From positions 1 through 24,272 of the IMG/VR virus record IMGVR_UViG_3300032050_000798: a stretch of DNA of 24,272 nucleotides, one strand, 5' to 3'. Position 1 is the first letter of the stretch. Each line of letters starts with the position of its first letter. The stretch comes from a virus. Positions 22,590 to 24,272 of the stretch are shown one piece after another. The notes under the pieces were generated by a model that was not told where the DNA came from, did no database searches, and was given only the letters and a program-made list of their open reading frames with translations. The position numbers and the translations under genes are program-made.

Positions 22590-22648
22590 GAGTAATAAAA
22601 TACACTTAAACTCCAAAGGACCCCAGGATTAAACACCCTGGGGTTTTT
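22571..22648 (+). promoter_or_regulatory. Putative transcription attenuator (antiterminator/terminator pair)
   Basis: GGGGTCC at 22572-22578 is fully complementary to GGACCCC at 22618-22624, which overlaps the 5' arm of the terminator hairpin (22620-22627). The two structures exclude each other. A third small hairpin, GGTC/GACC (22574-22577 with 22583-22586), would sequester the antiterminator arm. The leader stop codon (22587-22589) lies just past that arm, so a ribosome finishing the leader frame would cover it. Confidence 0.5.
22620..22648 (+). terminator. Intrinsic terminator
   Basis: The stem ACCCCAGG/CCTGGGGT (22620-22627 with 22637-22644) is followed by TTTT (22645-22648; the stem's last T extends the run to five). 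It lies between the leader frame and the 53-aa gene. Confidence 0.85.
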
Positions 22649-22666
22649 GTTTATATAAAGGAGATT

Positions 22667-22828
22667 ATGAGGAAGATAGATTTAAAACGAAGAATGCGTG
22701 AGGTAAGGTTTACGACAGAGCACACTCTGACACCTGAACAGCGTAACAAGTTGATTCAGGATAAGTTAGAACGTGCTAGGCTAGACTCTGAAACTCGCAA
22801 ACGAGTTGACAGTCGAACTTACGCATAA
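22667..22828 (+). CDS. Small basic protein, 53 aa
   Basis: It begins MRKIDLKRRMREVRFTTEHT, continues with LTPEQRNKLIQDKLERARLD and ends SETRKRVDSRTYA. It is strongly charged and helical and could bind RNA or DNA. AAAGGAG lies just before the ATG (3-base gap from GGAG). Expression from the 22416 promoter requires readthrough of the terminator at 22620. No family recognised. Confidence 0.6.
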   Translation: MRKIDLKRRMREVRFTTEHTLTPEQRNKLIQDKLERARLDSETRKRVDSRTYA

Positions 22829-23080
22829 TTTCAACAGTGTAAAAAGGTGGAAACGAGGTCCACGCTACACACTCTAAAAAGTAGCAAACGGGCGTACTGA
22901 AGCATAAAACCCATGGCGATAACATGGGGAGTCAGAATCAGGTCAGGGTATTGACCCTGTCATATCCTGCGGAAACGCAGGGTATTCTAAAACATACTAC
23001 ATGCACAATTGGGTAGACATGGTGTTCGCTGAGTTGAAAGATTCAGAAAGATACTTTGGTAGTATGTTTTAGAATACCTT
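22829..23080 (+). ncRNA. Candidate structured RNA A
   Basis: No convincing gene fills this stretch, but it is dense in hairpins. GTGG/CCAC encloses an AAACGAG-containing loop (about 22847-22864). GCTAC/GTAGC is at 22864-22868 with 22881-22885. CCCATG/CATGGG is at 22910-22915 with 22923-22928. CAGGGT/ACCCTG is at 22944-22949 with 22954-22959. A GAAA-capped stem TATCCTGCG/CGCAGGGTA ends at 22984. Last is a perfect 20-bp inverted repeat, 22981-23000 with 23059-23078. The final repeat shares bases with the GAAA stem, so the two compete. Motifs GAAACGAG and TAACATGGG recur in structured RNA B. A 23-codon frame (MHNWVDMVFAELKDSERYFG...) starts at 23001 in the last loop, so a coding role is not excluded. 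Confidence 0.5.
22981..23078. repeat. Perfect 20-bp inverted repeat with 58-base loop
   Basis: GGTATTCTAAAACATACTAC (22981-23000) is the exact reverse complement of 23059-23078. The 58-base loop opens with an ATG at 23001. Confidence 0.95.
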
Positions 23081-23147
23081 TGGATGAAAACAACAGTGTC
23101 TCCTTAGAAGAGCCTGTGTTAAACTAGATTTTAACCACCAAAAGTAT

Positions 23148-23176
23148 TTGACAATTATATATGTTGAATGTATACT
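23148..23176 (+). promoter_or_regulatory. Sigma-70 promoter for the second tRNA group
   Basis: TTGACA (23148-23153), 17 bases, TATACT (23171-23176). The predicted start, near 23183, rules out a frame start at 23148 and supports ATG 23199 for the next gene. Confidence 0.85.
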
Positions 23177-23198
23177 TGTGAAAGTTAGGAAAAATAAT

Positions 23199-23378
23199 AT
23201 GAAAACAACTTCGACGTTCAAACTTAATAAAACTGTGAAAACAATGTTGGCAACAGGTCGATTTCGATCACAGGAAGATCGTAATGGATTTAAACGTGCA
23301 ATGATTGATGCACAAGTCAGCGGCGAAATGCAATCTAAAAATTCACAGAAACGTTCTAAGAACAGTGAACAAGAGTAA
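23199..23378 (+). CDS. Small basic protein, 59 aa
   Basis: It begins MKTTSTFKLNKTVKTMLATG, continues with RFRSQEDRNGFKRAMIDAQ and ends in a polar Ser/Lys/Asn/Gln tail. AGGA (23187-23190) lies 8 bases before the ATG, and the promoter ends at 23176, so this start is secure. The core TFKL....K..LA.....R..FKRAMI.A. resembles small proteins I recall from marine T4-like phages; function unknown. It heads a transcript that continues into tRNA-Asn, tRNA-Leu(TAG), tRNA-Gly and the omega homologue. Confidence 0.65.
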   Translation: MKTTSTFKLNKTVKTMLATGRFRSQEDRNGFKRAMIDAQVSGEMQSKNSQKRSKNSEQE

Positions 23379-23387
23379 ATAATATAT

Positions 23388-23464
23388 TCCCCGATAGCAC
23401 AGTTGGTAGATGCGTCTGACTGTTAATCAGAATGTCCGTGGTTCGAGCCCACGTCGGGGAGCCA
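23388..23464 (+). tRNA. tRNA-Asn (GTT)
   Basis: The 77-base gene includes encoded CCA. Acceptor TCCCCGA/TCGGGGA, anticodon stem TCTGA/TCAGA with loop CTGTTAA, T arm CGTGG...CCACG, discriminator G as expected for Asn. Confidence 0.97.
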
Positions 23465-23473
23465 GATTTTAAT

Positions 23474-23550
23474 GCCCCGGTGACGGAATTGGTATACGTG
23501 TTGGTCTTAGAAGCCAAATTTTAGGAGTTCGAGTCTCCTCTGGGGCACCA
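23474..23550 (+). tRNA. tRNA-Leu (TAG) with short variable loop
   Basis: The 77-base gene includes encoded CCA. Acceptor GCCCCGG/CTGGGGC, a 3-bp D stem ACG/CGT of the Leu kind, anticodon stem TTGGT/GCCAA with loop CTTAGAA, T arm AGGAG...CTCCT and discriminator A. Only 5 bases (ATTTT) lie between anticodon and T stems, whereas bacterial tRNA-Leu normally has a long class II arm. Confidence 0.9.
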
Positions 23551-23575
23551 AAATATAGAGTAAATAGATTTATAT

Positions 23576-23649
23576 GCGGGGTTCGTATAGTGGTAATACC
23601 TTAGCCTTCCAAGCTAAAGCGAGGAGTTCGATTCTCCTACCCCGCTCCA
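23576..23649 (+). tRNA. tRNA-Gly (TCC)
   Basis: The 74-base gene includes encoded CCA. Acceptor GCGGGGT/ACCCCGC, anticodon stem TTAGC/GCTAA with loop CTTCCAA, T arm GAGGAG...CTCCT, discriminator T as usual for Gly. Confidence 0.97.
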
Positions 23650-23671
23650 TTAACAATTAATTAAAGTAATA

Positions 23672-23896
23672 ATGAAAAATTTAGAATCTCGTAGTTCGTT
23701 GGTTGACACTGATAAATGTGTAGAGAACATCGGTAGCAGATTTGATTTGGTTTTAGTGGCCAGTGCAAGAAGTCGTGAGATTTCTAGGCGTAACAAGTCT
23801 AGTAATCAACTACAGCACAGGCACCCAAACATCTCTGCTCTATTAGATGTGCAAGAAGGTCGAGTAGGACGAGAATACTTGAAAAAAGTTAATTGA
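23672..23896 (+). CDS. RNA polymerase omega subunit homologue
   Basis: The product is 74 aa. Residues 11-38 ([28 protein letters not shown]) match the conserved core of bacterial omega (E. coli: [25 protein letters not shown]). [17 protein letters not shown] (54-70) matches the second conserved block (E. coli: VIALREIEEGLINNQIL). In the host enzyme omega clamps the beta-prime C-terminal region and supports assembly, and it affects ppGpp response and sigma choice. The linker ([15 protein letters not shown]) is basic where host omegas often have acidic residues. It follows tRNA-Gly by 22 bases without a strong ribosome site. It could substitute for host omega to retune the polymerase. Homology is confident; the effect on transcription is inference. 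Confidence 0.85.
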   Translation: [74 protein letters not shown]

Positions 23897-24178
23897 ATAA
23901 CCCGGTTTACTCTTTGCCGTAAATAAAAGAGCGTCCCTGAAACGAGAGAACAGGGGGTACACTAGGACTTGACCTTACGGTCCCGCTAACATGGGATACC
24001 GAAAACAATCTAGGGTGTGGTCTAACGCCATCCCATAAGAATAAATGTTACGGACAGAGTAACAGCTCAGTTCAGGGCTTTTGTGGTGAAAGTGGCTGAA
24101 CAATTTTATAAGTGTATAACACACCCTGCCGATAAGACAGGCTCTGTTTGTGAAAATGTTGTATGCTTATAAAATTGA
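23897..24178 (+). ncRNA. Candidate structured RNA B
   Basis: There is no coding frame of note. Hairpins: CCCTG/CAGGG (23935-23939 with 23951-23955) enclosing an AAACGAG loop; GACC/GGTC (23971-23974 with 23979-23982); ATGGGAT/ATCCCAT (23991-23997 with 24030-24036) enclosing GGTGT/ACGCC; GTTAC/GTAAC (24047-24051 with 24059-24063); GTTCAG/CTGAAC (24070-24075 with 24096-24101). Last is a 21-bp helix 24101-24121 with 24157-24177 (12 perfect pairs, then 9 with three G-T), capped by a 35-base loop containing CCTG/CAGG. It shares GAAACGAG and TAACATGGG, in the same order, with structured RNA A. Its 3' end abuts the last tRNA, so it may be cut out during tRNA processing. Confidence 0.5.
24101..24177. 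repeat. Inverted repeat, 12 perfect pairs extendable to 21
   Basis: CAATTTTATAAG (24101-24112) is the exact complement of 24166-24177. The helix continues inward with G-T pairs to 24121/24157. Confidence 0.9.
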
Positions 24179-24254
24179 TGCGGAGTGTTAGAAGAGGTAT
24201 CTGGCAAGGCTCATAACCTTGAGGTCGGTGGTTCGAATCCACCCTCCGCTACCA
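24179..24254 (+). tRNA. tRNA with CAT anticodon, initiator-like (fMet)
   Basis: The 76-base gene includes encoded CCA. Acceptor pairs 2-7 are GCGGAG/CTCCGC, but position 1 (T) faces T at 72, so the end pair is unpaired, the hallmark of bacterial initiator tRNA (usually C1-A72). Anticodon stem CAAGG/CCTTG with loop CTCATAA has two of the three initiator G-C pairs. The GGTCGG-TGG-TTCGAATCC stretch resembles bacterial tRNA-fMet. The D arm is short and partly G-T paired. Initiator function is inferred. Confidence 0.8.
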
Positions 24255-24272
24255 CAATTTGCGTTCTTAGCT

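Noticed and set aside
23148-23198. Start at 23148 (TTG) for the 59-aa gene
   Set aside because: It coincides with the -35 box of a clear sigma-70 promoter; ATG 23199 has a ribosome site.
23920-23926. TAAATA after the omega gene as a late promoter for structured RNA B
   Set aside because: It lacks the preceding A/T context and any positional support; short AT-rich matches are frequent by chance in this spacer.
22829-24178. tmRNA, RNase P RNA or group I intron as explanation of the structured stretches
   Set aside because: No tRNA-Ala-like ends with a tag frame, no RNase P conserved core, and no recognisable intron P-Q-R-S elements; none of the tRNAs here is interrupted.

Overview
The window is a 24.3-kb piece of an AT-rich, T4-like (tailed, contractile-tail) bacteriophage genome. 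The evidence is recognisable T4-type proteins: tail sheath (gp18), tail tube (gp19), a tube-fold baseplate protein, head completion nuclease-like gp4, a probable small terminase (gp16), large terminase (gp17), ssDNA-binding protein (gp32) and UvsX recombinase. T4-type late promoter cores (ATAAATA) stand before several genes. Several conserved hypothetical proteins look like those I remember from aquatic T4-like phages. The host cannot be named. A radical SAM enzyme and a nucleotidyltransferase-cupin fusion suggest an aquatic phage with auxiliary metabolic genes.

Layout: 1-5825 holds tail genes (sheath, tube, tube-like baseplate protein), a small conserved protein, gp4 and the probable small terminase. 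5865-10331 holds a run of probable internal head proteins; three of them start with short MK...(L/I)xE tags resembling T4 capsid-targeting sequences. 10352-11514 is an endonuclease island: a GIY-YIG gene on + and an HNH gene on -, with overlapping stop codons. It is followed by gp17 and a 488-aa unknown. 14640-17897 is the recombination/replication block (gp32, unknown, UvsX, small acidic protein). 17898-20262 carries a radical SAM protein, a possible UvsY-like protein and the nucleotidyltransferase-cupin fusion. 20264-20587 on the minus strand holds three tiny genes, each with its own ribosome site. 20690-21913 encodes a candidate PD-(D/E)XK nuclease-like protein.

From 21917 to the end the character changes. 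There are six tRNA genes (Ile-CAT type, Leu-TAA, Asn-GTT, a Leu-TAG with a short variable loop, Gly-TCC, and a CAT tRNA with an unpaired 1-72 position like an initiator). Four consensus or near-consensus sigma-70 promoters, all with 17-bp spacers, are packed into 1.3 kb. Small genes lie between them, including a convincing homologue of the RNA polymerase omega subunit. One leader region looks like a transcription attenuator. Two stretches of about 250-280 bases appear to be structured RNAs sharing loop motifs and long terminal helices.

Together the promoters suggest two programmes. Strong host-type promoters drive the tRNA/omega/RNA block and gp32 early. T4-type late promoters drive structural genes, and at several genes they sit exactly 5 bases before the ATG, which predicts leaderless late mRNAs. 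The strongest candidates for something undescribed are the paired structured RNAs, the attenuator, the phage omega subunit, and the combination of leaderless late genes with a phage initiator-like tRNA.
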